Below, in pieces: positions 43,644 to 52,009 of a stretch of DNA of 64,000 nucleotides. The stretch spans positions 3,596,001 to 3,660,000 of the forward strand of contig NZ_CP011112.1 of assembly GCF_001190945.1 (NCBI RefSeq). The letters are read 5' to 3'. How positions within the stretch are numbered: position 1 is the first letter of the stretch; each line of letters starts with the position of its first letter. Position numbers and translations under genes: made by a program. A model generated the notes under the pieces. It made no database searches, had not been told where the DNA came from, and saw nothing but the letters and a program-made list of their open reading frames with translations. The stretch comes from Luteipulveratus mongoliensis (GTDB lineage Bacteria > Actinomycetota > Actinomycetes > Actinomycetales > Dermatophilaceae).

Positions 43644-45046
43644 CGTGCGCCCTCCGTGTGTGTCGAGTCGCCGTCCGCGACTATGCGATCCCCGAGGAAC
43701 CTTAGGCCCGAGTTGCGGCTCGCCTTCAGCAGGATCACATCTCCCGCTCGTCGCTCCCGCTCCAGCAGGTCTTGTGCAGCGTCCGCGTCGGCCACCCAGG
43801 TGGCCGTATCAGCGGTGGCGCCGGCGCCCTCGGCGCCCGCCAGGATGCCTTCGGCCTCGTCGCCGACCACCACCACCCGCCGGATGCCGGACTCGACTGC
43901 CAGGCGTCCGACCGCCTCGTGCTCGGCCCGCGAGATGTCGCCGAGCTCCAGCATCGGACCGAGCACGGCGACCGTACGGCGGCCGCCCTCCCCCATGCGT
44001 ACGAGCGCCCGCAACGCGGCGCGCATCGAGTCGGGGTTGGCGTTGTAGGCGTCGTTGACCAGGGTGATGTCATCGGGCAGGTCGTGCAGCTCCATCCGCC
44101 AGCGACTCGCGGGCATCGCCTCCGACAGGGCCCCGGCGATCTGGTCCAGGGGCAGCCCGAGCTCGAGCCCGGCAGCCATGACGGCGAGAGCGTTGCCGAC
44201 GTGGTGCTCGCCCAGGAGGCGCAGTCGTACGTCTGCGGTGCCGGCTGGTGTGGTCGCGGTGAAGCTGCCCCGCCCCAGGTCGTCCAGCTCGACGTCGGTA
44301 GCCCGCAGGTCGGCGGTCGCGGCGCGCCCGACGGTCTGCACCCGTGCGGTCGTCTGCTCTCGCATCGCCAGCACGCGCGGGTCGTCGGCGTTGAGCACGG
44401 CGAGACCATCGGCGGGTAGCGCCTCCACCATCTCGGCCTTGGTGCGGGCGATGGCCTCCACCGATCCGAAGCCACCGAGATGGGCCTGACCGACGTTGAG
44501 GACGATGCCGATCCGCGGCGGCGCGATCCGGGTGAGGTAGGCGATGTGGCCCACACCGTCGGCACCCATCTCGGCCACGAGATAGCGCGTCGTGGGTGTG
44601 ACCTGACAGACCGTCAGGGGTACGCCGACCTCGGAGTTGTAGGAACCGATCGGCGCGACCGTCTCGGCGACCGGGCGCAGCACACTGGCCAGCAGATCCT
44701 TGGTGGTCGTCTTGCCCGAGCTGCCGGTGATCCCGATCACCGTCAGCTGCGGCGAGCGGTCGACAACCCCGCGCGCGAGCGCCGCGAACGCTTCCTGCAC
44801 ATCGGGTACGACCACGGTCGGCCCATCGTCCACGGTGCGCTGCCCGAGGACGGCGACGGCCCCGGCAGCGCGGGCGGCAGGGACGAAGTCGTGTCCGTCC
44901 GCGTGCTCTCCGACCCGGGCGACGTAGAGCGAACCTCGCTCGGCCTCTCGCGAGTCGGTCACGACCGAGGAGTCCACCAGGACGTCCTCTCCATGCTGTG
45001 CTCCGCCGGTGATCTCGGCGATATCCCTCAGATTGAGCGGGATCAC
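43640..45046 (-). CDS. murF: UDP-N-acetylmuramoyl-tripeptide--D-alanyl-D-alanine ligase
   Basis: A 468-residue Mur ligase adding D-Ala-D-Ala. The ATP loop is [16 protein letters not shown] (Ser-Ser-Gly-Lys-Thr form of MurF). [15 protein letters not shown] and [19 protein letters not shown] are MurF-specific, distinguishing it from MurE. Also [22 protein letters not shown]. It directly follows ftsI, whose stop it overlaps by four bases (45043-45046). murE, which normally separates the two and adds the third residue, is missing here. Confidence 0.96.
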   Translation of the reverse strand: MIPLNLRDIAEITGGAQHGEDVLVDSSVVTDSREAERGSLYVARVGEHADGHDFVPAARAAGAVAVLGQRTVDDGPTVVVPDVQEAFAALARGVVDRSPQLTVIGITGSSGKTTTKDLLASVLRPVAETVAPIGSYNSEVGVPLTVCQVTPTTRYLVAEMGADGVGHIAYLTRIAPPRIGIVLNVGQAHLGGFGSVEAIARTKAEMVEALPADGLAVLNADDPRVLAMREQTTARVQTVGRAATADLRATDVELDDLGRGSFTATTPAGTADVRLRLLGEHHVGNALAVMAAGLELGLPLDQIAGALSEAMPASRWRMELHDLPDDITLVNDAYNANPDSMRAALRALVRMGEGGRRTVAVLGPMLELGDISRAEHEAVGRLAVESGIRRVVVVGDEAEGILAGAEGAGATADTATWVADADAAQDLLERERRAGDVILLKASRNSGLRFLGDRIVADGDSTHTEGAR

Positions 45047-47022
45047 TGGTGCTCCGTCGCAGGTTCGGTGGACAGCGGGTACGGCTTCGGGGCGTTGCCC
45101 GACGGCGGGACCTTACGCTGCTGGAGCGCGAAGGACATGATCTTGCTGAAGACCGGACCTGCGACCGGGCCACCGTGGCCGTTGCCGGCGGGCCTCTGGA
45201 TCGTCACGGCCACCACGATCTCAGGCTTCTCGGCGGGTGCGAAGCCGATGAACGAAGCTGTCGTTCCGCTGTACCGCTTGAGCTTGGAGTCATAGCGCTC
45301 GGCGGTGCTGGTCTTGCCCGCCACGGTGTAGCCGGGGACCTGAGCCTGGTCAGCGGTGCCTTCCTCGCTCACCACCGACTGCATCATCCGGGTGAGCTGG
45401 GCGGCAGTCGTCGGCTTGATCACCTGGATCGGCTTGCGGTCATCCTCGGGTGCGGTGAAGCCACCCTTGCCATCACCGACACCCTTGACGACGGACATCG
45501 GCATCCGGACGCCACCGTTGGCGATGGTCTGGAACACCGCTGCCTGCTGGGCGGCCGTGCTCGCCAGACCCTGACCGAACATCACGGTGTATCGCTGGTC
45601 GCCCTTCCAGTCGGCTCCGGACTTGGCCAGGATGCCCGGCGACTCACCCGGCAGACCAGCACCCGTGCGCTGGCCCAGGCCGAAGCGGGTCATGTAGTCG
45701 TGCAGCGTCGCGGCGGGCATCTTCTCGCCCGCCAGGATCGTGCCCATGTTGGAGGAGTGCGCGAGCACACCGGCCAGAGTCATGTTCAGGGTCCCGTGCG
45801 ACTCGGAGTCGTGGAACGGACGGCCCGCGCGGCGCAGGGTCGGCGGCACGGTGACCGGGGTCGTCGGCGTCGCGTAGCCCTTGTCAATCAGCCCCGCCAT
45901 CGTGATGACCTTGCTGGTCGAGCCCGGCTCGTAGACCTCGTCGAACGGTCGCAGCTGGAGATACCCCGGCGCGCTGCCCATGTCGTTGGGGTCGAAGCTC
46001 GGGTACGACGCCGCGGCCAGCACCCGACCGGTCTTGACCTCGGTGACGACGACGTCGCCGGACAGGCCCTTGGTCTCCTTCACCCGCTGGATGAGGGCGT
46101 TCTGCGCGAACCACTGGAGGTCGTTGTTGATGGTCAGCTGCACGTTCTTGCCCGCGACAGCCGGCTTGTCGGAGTTGTCACCGGTCGCGATGATCTGCCC
46201 ATCGGGAGCGCGCTCGTAGATGTGCTGGCCCGGAGCGCCGACCAGGCTCTTCTCCTGCATCTTCTCGACGCCGCCGCCGGGTTGGCCGTTGCTGCCGACC
46301 CAGCCGACCAGGGGGGCGACACTCGTGCCTTGCGGGTACTCCCGACGTACGGTCCGCTCGCTGGAGATACCGGGGATCGACAGCTCTTGGACCGCGCGCC
46401 ACTGGGTGGGCGAGACGTCCTTGGCGAGGTAGACGAACCGGGACTTCTTGGCGTACGCCTTCTCCAGTGTCGCGCGTATGTCGCTCTCCTTCAGGCCGAG
46501 CAGTGGCGCGAGCCTGGCTGCGGCACCCTCCAGGCCGAGCTCCACCTTCTTGCCACCGACCCGTTCGGAGTAGGTCGCCATCGCCGTCGAGTCGCCCACG
46601 ACGTGGCGCCGGTCCACGCTGTCCGCCAGGACCACACCATTGGTGTCGGTGATCGTGCCGCGCTGCGCGGGGATGGTGAGCCGCTTGAGGCGCTTGCCGA
46701 ACGCCTCCTGAGAGACGCTCGCGGCGTCCAGCCCCTGGATGCGCACCAGCTGCACCGCGAACAGGCTGAACACGAACAGCATCGCCACCACGAGGAGCCG
46801 CGCTCGCCGCCGGGGGTGGCCGATCCCGAGCGAGACCGGGCGGCGTGGCGGCGCCGGAGGACGCGCCTTGCCGGACCGCCGCGGCGCGGGCTTGCGGGGC
46901 GGGGTGCCCGCGGACCGAGCACGACCGCCGCCACGAGGAGCCGACCGGCGCGGGGGCGGGACAGGCCGGCCCCGCTTGGACGGTCGAGCCTGGGCTGCGC
47001 CCGGTCGGCGGGACTGGCTCAC
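45043..47022 (-). CDS. ftsI: Septal penicillin-binding protein FtsI (class B transpeptidase)
   Basis: A 659-residue bitopic transpeptidase that cross-links septal peptidoglycan with FtsW. A long, strongly basic and Pro-rich cytoplasmic tail (about 1-75) precedes a single helix (LLVVAMLFVFSLFAVQLVRIQGLDA). The dimerisation domain begins IPAQRGTITDTNGVVLADS. Transpeptidase motifs: SxxK in EPGSTSKVITMAG, SxN in AHSSNMGTI, KT(S)G-like in VAGKTSTAERY (here KTST). GTG 47022 lies four bases after the ftsL stop. It overlaps murF. Confidence 0.95.
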   Translation of the reverse strand: MSQSRRPGAAQARPSKRGRPVPPPRRSAPRGGGRARSAGTPPRKPAPRRSGKARPPAPPRRPVSLGIGHPRRRARLLVVAMLFVFSLFAVQLVRIQGLDAASVSQEAFGKRLKRLTIPAQRGTITDTNGVVLADSVDRRHVVGDSTAMATYSERVGGKKVELGLEGAAARLAPLLGLKESDIRATLEKAYAKKSRFVYLAKDVSPTQWRAVQELSIPGISSERTVRREYPQGTSVAPLVGWVGSNGQPGGGVEKMQEKSLVGAPGQHIYERAPDGQIIATGDNSDKPAVAGKNVQLTINNDLQWFAQNALIQRVKETKGLSGDVVVTEVKTGRVLAAASYPSFDPNDMGSAPGYLQLRPFDEVYEPGSTSKVITMAGLIDKGYATPTTPVTVPPTLRRAGRPFHDSESHGTLNMTLAGVLAHSSNMGTILAGEKMPAATLHDYMTRFGLGQRTGAGLPGESPGILAKSGADWKGDQRYTVMFGQGLASTAAQQAAVFQTIANGGVRMPMSVVKGVGDGKGGFTAPEDDRKPIQVIKPTTAAQLTRMMQSVVSEEGTADQAQVPGYTVAGKTSTAERYDSKLKRYSGTTASFIGFAPAEKPEIVVAVTIQRPAGNGHGGPVAGPVFSKIMSFALQQRKVPPSGNAPKPYPLSTEPATEHQ

Positions 47023-47026
47023 GTGC

Positions 47027-47737
47027 TCACCTCGTGCTGGTCGGCTGCGCCCCTGGCGTTCTGGCCGGGACCGGGTGCTTCTGCTTGACCCGTGACGTAC
47101 CGGGCTTGGCGTTCTGCGTCGCTGATGCTGTGGGCGTGGTCTGGTGCCCTGAGGTGGCCGGCGGTGTAACAGACTTCGTAGTGGGCGGCTGAGTCGCAGT
47201 GGCAGACGGCGAAGGCTTCACCGGGGGCGTCGGCTTCACGACGACGATCCCGAGCTCGGCCGCCGCGACGGCCTTGCCTGCCACTGTGCTGGCGGGCGTG
47301 TTCGGAAGTGTCCCCACCGTAAACGCGCTGGCTCCGGCCGCCTTCTTCGCCACGCCGAGCACCTTGCCGTCGGACGTTCGCACGTACGCGACCTCGGTCG
47401 CCGGCACCATGCCGAGCTCCTGAGCCTTGAGCGCCAGCTGCTGCGGCGCCTGCACTCCGGCCAGGTCGGTGCGCAGCTGCTCTTCGTTGTCCGAGAGCCG
47501 GTCGGAGGTCTGCTGCAGGCTGCCGAGCGCGAACGACTGCTCGGCCCGAGCGGTGTTGAGCAGCAGGACCGCCAGCAGCCCGACCGTCATGAGCAGCGCG
47601 CACAGCACCCCGAACCCGGTGTTGCTGCGACGGACGTCGTCGCCGCTGATCACCCGGAGGCGGGTCGGCTTCGATGGCCGCGCCAGCGGGAGCCGCGCGG
47701 CGCGCTCAGTGGTCACCGGTGCAGTGAGCTGGCTCAT
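47027..47737 (-). CDS. ftsL: FtsL-like division protein with Pro/Thr-rich tail
   Basis: A 236-residue bitopic protein in the ftsL position. Cytoplasmic N-terminus, one helix ([22 protein letters not shown], about 40-61), then a short coiled coil ([40 protein letters not shown]), as in FtsL/DivIC. A low-complexity Pro/Thr/Ser/Ala tail of about 75 residues ([17 protein letters not shown]) ends the protein, extending well beyond minimal FtsL. ATG overlaps the rsmH stop by four bases. The call rests on topology and position more than sequence identity. Confidence 0.85.
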   Translation of the reverse strand: MSQLTAPVTTERAARLPLARPSKPTRLRVISGDDVRRSNTGFGVLCALLMTVGLLAVLLLNTARAEQSFALGSLQQTSDRLSDNEEQLRTDLAGVQAPQQLALKAQELGMVPATEVAYVRTSDGKVLGVAKKAAGASAFTVGTLPNTPASTVAGKAVAAAELGIVVVKPTPPVKPSPSATATQPPTTKSVTPPATSGHQTTPTASATQNAKPGTSRVKQKHPVPARTPGAQPTSTR

Positions 47738-48714
47738 GGCATCGATCCCTTCGTCGGTCGCGTTCGTTCGGCGGCGCGCAGCCTCGCGGAGGCTGCGCGC
47801 GGGTTGTCCTCGGTCTCGGCCTCGCTCGGCGCCTCGCCACCCCGGGTCAGCAGCCGGAGATACGGCGCGTGCTCGGGGAGCTCGACCGGTAGCCCTGGCG
47901 GCGTGGTGCTCTTGGCGCCCGCCGCCAACGTCTGCTTGGTGATGCGGTCCTCCAGCGAGTGGTACGAGAGCACAGCCACCCGGCCACCCACCGCGAGCGC
48001 GTCGATCGCGGCAGGCAGCGCGTCGCGCCAGGCGTCGAGCTCACTGTTGACCTCGATCCGCAGGGCTTGGAACGTCCGCTTGCCGGGGTGTCCCCCAGTG
48101 CGCTGCGAGGCCGCAGGGATGCTTCGGCGGAGCAGGTCGACCAGCCGCTCGGACCGGTCGAACGGCTCCTGATCCCGTTCTCGGACAACGGCTTTGGCGA
48201 TTCTTCGGGCGAACCGCTCCTCGCCGTAGTCACGCAGCACTCGCTCCAGCTCGGCGGCGTCGTAGGTGTTCAGCACGTCCGCCGCGGTCTGGCCGGTGCT
48301 CTGGTCCATCCGCATGTCCAGCGGTGCGTCGTGCCGGTAGGCGAACCCTCGCTCGGCCTCGTCGAGCTGCAGCGAGGAGACACCCAGGTCGAAGAGCACC
48401 GCCTGCACGAGCGGCACGTCACGCTCGGCGAGCACCTGCGTGAGCTCGTCGTACACCGCATGTGCCGGGACGAACCTCGAGCCGTACGACGCCAGCCGGT
48501 CTCCCGCCAGGCGAAGCGCGTCCTGGTCGCGGTCCAGGCCGATCACGGTCGCCTCGGGGCACGCCTCCAGCAGTGCCTCGGCGTGCCCACCCATGCCGAG
48601 CGTGGCATCGAGTGCGACCGAGCCGGGCGCCTGCAGCGCCGGAGCCAGGAGCTCCACGATGCGGTCGCGCAGGACGGGCACGTGTCGGTCGGCTGCGGGC
48701 CCTGGCGTGCTCAT
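47734..48714 (-). CDS. rsmH: 16S rRNA (cytosine(1402)-N(4))-methyltransferase
   Basis: A 326-residue SAM-dependent methyltransferase (MraW) modifying C1402 of 16S r[16 protein letters not shown], the SAM loop [53 protein letters not shown] and [17 protein letters not shown] are diagnostic. FSYHS-like [14 protein letters not shown] is present near the C-terminus. It lies 177 bases downstream of mraZ. It overlaps ftsL by four bases. Confidence 0.97.
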   Translation of the reverse strand: MSTPGPAADRHVPVLRDRIVELLAPALQAPGSVALDATLGMGGHAEALLEACPEATVIGLDRDQDALRLAGDRLASYGSRFVPAHAVYDELTQVLAERDVPLVQAVLFDLGVSSLQLDEAERGFAYRHDAPLDMRMDQSTGQTAADVLNTYDAAELERVLRDYGEERFARRIAKAVVRERDQEPFDRSERLVDLLRRSIPAASQRTGGHPGKRTFQALRIEVNSELDAWRDALPAAIDALAVGGRVAVLSYHSLEDRITKQTLAAGAKSTTPPGLPVELPEHAPYLRLLTRGGEAPSEAETEDNPRAASARLRAAERTRPTKGSMP

Positions 48715-48891
48715 GGGTGACTCCTCTCCGGCGGCGGTGAGACGGGTGGGTCAGTGCTGATCGGGTCCGGCTGCCAGGTCCCCCACCGCGTCCTCGTCAT
48801 CACGTTCCGGCGCCGGGGAAGTGGCGTCGGGACGGTGGACGTGAGCGGGTGGAGACCTCGCGGCCGGCGGACGGTCATGGGCAGGTCGGCA

Positions 48892-49323
48892 CTACAGGAG
48901 TCCGGGGATCACCTCCTCGGACTGCTCCGAGAAGGACTCCTCGGTGGCCGAGAGGTACTCGTTCCAGGCGGTGGTGTCCCAGACCTCGACGCGGGCGCCC
49001 GCACCGATGACGGTGCACTCGCGCGACAGGCCGGCGTACTCGCGCAGCACGGCCGGGATGGTGACGCGGCCCTGCTTGTCCGGGATCTCGTCGGAGGCCG
49101 CCGAGAGGAAGACGCGCTGGAAGTCGCGCACTGCACGGCTGGTGACGGGCGTGGAGTTCATCGCCGTCGTGATCCGCTCGAACTCGCTCATCGCGAAGAC
49201 GTAGAGGCAGCGCTCCTGGCCACGAGTGACGACGAGCCCGCCTGCCAGGTCCTTGCGGAACTTCGCCGGCAGGAACAGTCGCCCCTTGTCGTCCAGGCGG
49301 GGTGTGTGCGTGCCGAGAAACAT
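48892..49323 (-). CDS. mraZ: Transcriptional regulator MraZ
   Basis: A 143-residue DNA-binding protein of two SpoVT/AbrB-like halves: [35 protein letters not shown] and [35 protein letters not shown], each with the DxKGR(L/V) core. It forms ring oligomers and represses the dcw promoter by binding short repeats upstream of itself; those repeats are visible at 49356-49401. AAGGGAGGTGG precedes ATG 49323. First gene of the division and cell-wall cluster. Confidence 0.97.
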   Translation of the reverse strand: MFLGTHTPRLDDKGRLFLPAKFRKDLAGGLVVTRGQERCLYVFAMSEFERITTAMNSTPVTSRAVRDFQRVFLSAASDEIPDKQGRVTIPAVLREYAGLSRECTVIGAGARVEVWDTTAWNEYLSATEESFSEQSEEVIPGLL

Positions 49324-49355
49324 CGGTCGCCACCTCCCTTCCCCACCTGGGACAG

Positions 49356-49401
49356 CTCCACGTTCTGCCCATGTCCACCACCGTACTCCACTTTGCCCCA
49401 C
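49356..49401 (-). promoter_or_regulatory. MraZ-binding box array
   Basis: On the minus strand GTGGGG (49401-49396), GTGGAG (49391-49386), GTGGTG (49381-49376), a weaker TGGGCA (49371-49366) and GTGGAG (49361-49356) recur at exactly 10-bp steps. They lie 33-78 bases upstream of the mraZ start. One-helical-turn spacing of GTGG/TGGG boxes is the known MraZ operator design in other bacteria. A further GTGGGG at 49346-49341 is out of phase. Confidence 0.8.
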
Positions 49402-49749
49402 TTCCAAGGGGATGAACACCCTCGGCGAGCCACTTCCGCTGCTGGCGAGGCGTGTTTACGCAGGTCAAGGGCCCGGCGGCCAGGTGGAGGGAAATGGGTG
49501 AAATCGTCCTGCCAAGGGGCCACCAGCCTCCGGCTGTCGACCTCTCCCGACCGACACGGGCCCGTCGAACGGGTTCGGAAGGAGTCGCCGTGGTGCGAAG
49601 TGGAGGAGCCGGTGGATCACCTGGTGGAGGCCGAGCGTGACGGGCGGCCGGACGGCAGGTGACAATGGAGGGACCAGCAGAGGTAACGATCCCGCCGCCA
49701 AGACGCGATCGAACTCCCACCGCGATGCGCATCAGGCAGGATCAACGTC
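49402..49749. other. Intergenic region between divergent mraZ and MoxR genes
   Basis: About 350 bases without a convincing gene. Promoters for the leftward dcw cluster and the rightward MoxR operon must lie here. A TTGACC (minus strand, 49467-49462) is a possible -35 for mraZ, but no good -10 was found at the right distance. An inverted repeat CGAAC/GTTCG with two-base spacer lies at 49566-49577. Short reading frames here lack recognisable motifs or conserved starts. Confidence 0.5.
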
Positions 49750-50745
49750 ATGCACTCAGGCCTTGAGACGGAGACAGAACCGCAACGTGGGGGGACGAGC
49801 CTGGACGAGCTGAGGACGGTGGCCGGCGACATCCACCGCGCCGTCTCCTCAGTGATCGAGGGCAAGAGCGATGTGGTGCGGACCGCCGTCACGGTGCTCC
49901 TGGCCGAGGGACACCTGCTCATCGAGGACGTGCCCGGAGTCGGCAAGACGATGCTGGCCAAGGCGTTGGCACGCTCGATCGACTGCCCGATGCGCCGCAT
50001 CCAGTTCACGCCGGACCTGCTGCCCAGCGACATCACCGGCGTCAGCGTGTTCAACCAGGACAGCCGGACGTTCGAGTTCCGACCCGGTGCGATCTTCGCC
50101 AACATCGTGGTCGGCGACGAGATCAACCGCGCCTCGCCCAAGACGCAGTCCGCGCTGCTGGAGTGCATGGAGGAGGGCCAGGTCACCGTCGACGGGACGA
50201 CCTACACGCTGCGGCGTCCGTTCATGGTGATGGCCACTCAGAACCCGATCGAGATGGAGGGCACCTTCCCGCTGCCCGAGGCCCAGCGAGACCGGTTCAT
50301 GGCGCGCATCTCGATGGGCTACCCGACGGGCAATGCCGAGCTCGACATGCTCGACACGCACGGTGGCCGTTCGCCGTTGGAGACCCTGCGCCCGGTGACA
50401 GACGGCGGGACCGTTCAGCGGCTGGCCGACCAGGTCACGACGCTGCACGCCAGCCCTGGGCTGCGTCAGTTCATCGTCGACATCATGTCGGCCACCCGTT
50501 CGTCCTCGGCTCTGCGACTGGGCGCCTCCCCGCGTGCGGCCCTGCAGCTGCTGCGCGCGTCCCGAGCCCATGCGGCGCTCGAGGGTCGCGACCATGTCAT
50601 CCCCGAGGATGTGCTCGCGCTCGTCACGCCGGTGCTGGCACACCGTGTGCTGCCCAGCGCCGAGACCCAGATGGCCCACCGTTCCACGGGCGATGTGCTG
50701 CACGACCTGATCCGGCGCGTGCCGGTGCCCACCAGCGCCCGCTGA
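49750..50745 (+). CDS. MoxR family AAA+ ATPase
   Basis: A 331-residue cytoplasmic chaperone-type ATPase. Walker A is EDVPGVGKTMLAKALARS (about 59-76). Walker B and the MoxR signature are VVGDEINRASPKTQSALLECMEEGQVTVDG. TQNPIEMEGTFPLPEAQRDRFMARI is the sensor region. MoxR proteins help insert metals or mature partner proteins carrying VWA/DUF58 domains. The DUF58 gene starts one base after this stop, and a transglutaminase-like gene overlaps the DUF58 gene, forming the standard three-gene operon. Confidence 0.95.
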   Translation: MHSGLETETEPQRGGTSLDELRTVAGDIHRAVSSVIEGKSDVVRTAVTVLLAEGHLLIEDVPGVGKTMLAKALARSIDCPMRRIQFTPDLLPSDITGVSVFNQDSRTFEFRPGAIFANIVVGDEINRASPKTQSALLECMEEGQVTVDGTTYTLRRPFMVMATQNPIEMEGTFPLPEAQRDRFMARISMGYPTGNAELDMLDTHGGRSPLETLRPVTDGGTVQRLADQVTTLHASPGLRQFIVDIMSATRSSSALRLGASPRAALQLLRASRAHAALEGRDHVIPEDVLALVTPVLAHRVLPSAETQMAHRSTGDVLHDLIRRVPVPTSAR

Positions 50746-50746
50746 C

Positions 50747-52009
50747 ATGTCCGACGAACGCACCCGCACCCTGACTGGGCGCGGGCGAGCCCTGCTCACG
50801 TGCGGCGTCACGCTGGTCCTGGGCGGCGTACTGCTCGGGTTCCCGGACATCACCCGGATCGGGGTGCTGCTCGTGGCCCTCCCCCTTCTCGCCCGACTGT
50901 TCGCCCGTCGACGCCCACCACGGCTCGGCATCGAGCGCACCGTCACACCGTCGCGGCTGCAGCCTGACGAGCGTGCGGAGGTCGTCGTCGACTTCGTCAA
51001 CGTCGGCGAGAAGTCCACTGCGCTCTACCTCGCCGAAGAACGCATCGAGTACGTCCTCGGCGACCGTCCGAGGTTCCTGCTCCCCCGCATGGAGCCGGGC
51101 GCTCGTCGCCGGCTGAGCTATCGCATCCGCAGCCACGTCCGCGGCCGCCACGAGCTGGGTCCGATCGCGCTGCAGCAGCAGGACCCGTTCGGGCTGACCC
51201 ACGTCGACCTGATGGTCCGCTCGGTCGGTGAGGTCGTCGTCCTGCCTCGGATCGAGGACCTCGGGGACGGCCGGCCGCCCGGCTCGGGTCTGGGCAGCGA
51301 GGGCGAGACGCCGCAGATGGTCGCACTGCACGGTGAGGAGGACGTCAGCATCCGCGCCTACCACGACGGTGACGACCTCCGGAAGGTCCATTGGCCCGCG
51401 ACGGCGCATCGCGGCGAGATGATGGTCCGCCAGGAGGACCGGCCGGCGCGTCGCTCGGCGGTGCTGCTGCTGGACTCGCGTCGCTCCGGTCACGCAGGCA
51501 CCGCCTCGCACAGCTCGTTCGAGTGGGCTGTCAGCGCGATCGCCTCGATCGCCGTGCAGCTCGGCCGCGCCGGCTACACCCTTCACCTCGCCAGCCGCGA
51601 GACGCTGCAGGAGGGGACCATCGAACGCCCCTTGACGTCCTCGGATGTCATCGAGGCTCTCGCCGTCGCCGATCTCGGTGACGACGACGAGCACGACCAC
51701 GTCGTGCAGGCCGCGCACGGCCTTACCGAGCGCGGCGGCAGCCTCGTGGCCGCCGTCACCGACCTCGACGACCGCAGTGTCACCGACCTCGCCGGACTGC
51801 GTCAGCCCGGCACCTCGGCCCTCGCGATGGTCATGGACACCGACGCCGTCGCCCACGGTCGGCGTACGACGGGTGAGCTGGCGACCGCGCACTGTGAGCT
51901 GCTCGGGTCGGCCGGGTGGCGTGTGGTGTCGGTGCCCTCGGGAGTCACGGCCCGCCAGGCCTGGCAGAGCCTCACCCAACACGGGTCCTTCACGATGGCC
52001 GGATCATGA
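50747..52009 (+). CDS. DUF58 domain protein
   Basis: A 420-residue membrane-anchored protein. Two hydrophobic segments near the N-terminus (about 10-50) precede the soluble part, and the DUF58 motif is YHDGDDLRKVHWPATAHRGEMMVRQEDRPARRSAVLLLD, with a diverged VWA-like MIDAS strand after it. It is the expected client of the MoxR ATPase. ATG 50747 follows the moxR TGA with a single base between. The stop overlaps the next gene's ATG by three bases (ATGA at 52006-52009). The cellular role is unknown; relatives are linked to envelope maintenance. Confidence 0.9.
   Translation: MSDERTRTLTGRGRALLTCGVTLVLGGVLLGFPDITRIGVLLVALPLLARLFARRRPPRLGIERTVTPSRLQPDERAEVVVDFVNVGEKSTALYLAEERIEYVLGDRPRFLLPRMEPGARRRLSYRIRSHVRGRHELGPIALQQQDPFGLTHVDLMVRSVGEVVVLPRIEDLGDGRPPGSGLGSEGETPQMVALHGEEDVSIRAYHDGDDLRKVHWPATAHRGEMMVRQEDRPARRSAVLLLDSRRSGHAGTASHSSFEWAVSAIASIAVQLGRAGYTLHLASRETLQEGTIERPLTSSDVIEALAVADLGDDDEHDHVVQAAHGLTERGGSLVAAVTDLDDRSVTDLAGLRQPGTSALAMVMDTDAVAHGRRTTGELATAHCELLGSAGWRVVSVPSGVTARQAWQSLTQHGSFTMAGS

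Noticed and set aside
34888-49323. Search for ftsA and murE as hidden or short genes in the dcw cluster
   Set aside because: All gaps are too small or empty; ftsA is normally absent in actinobacteria, whereas the absence of murE is reported as a finding.
49566-49577. LexA-like box CGAAC-GG-GTTCG
   Set aside because: The spacer is two bases, not the four of the actinobacterial SOS box, and neither flanking gene is an SOS gene.
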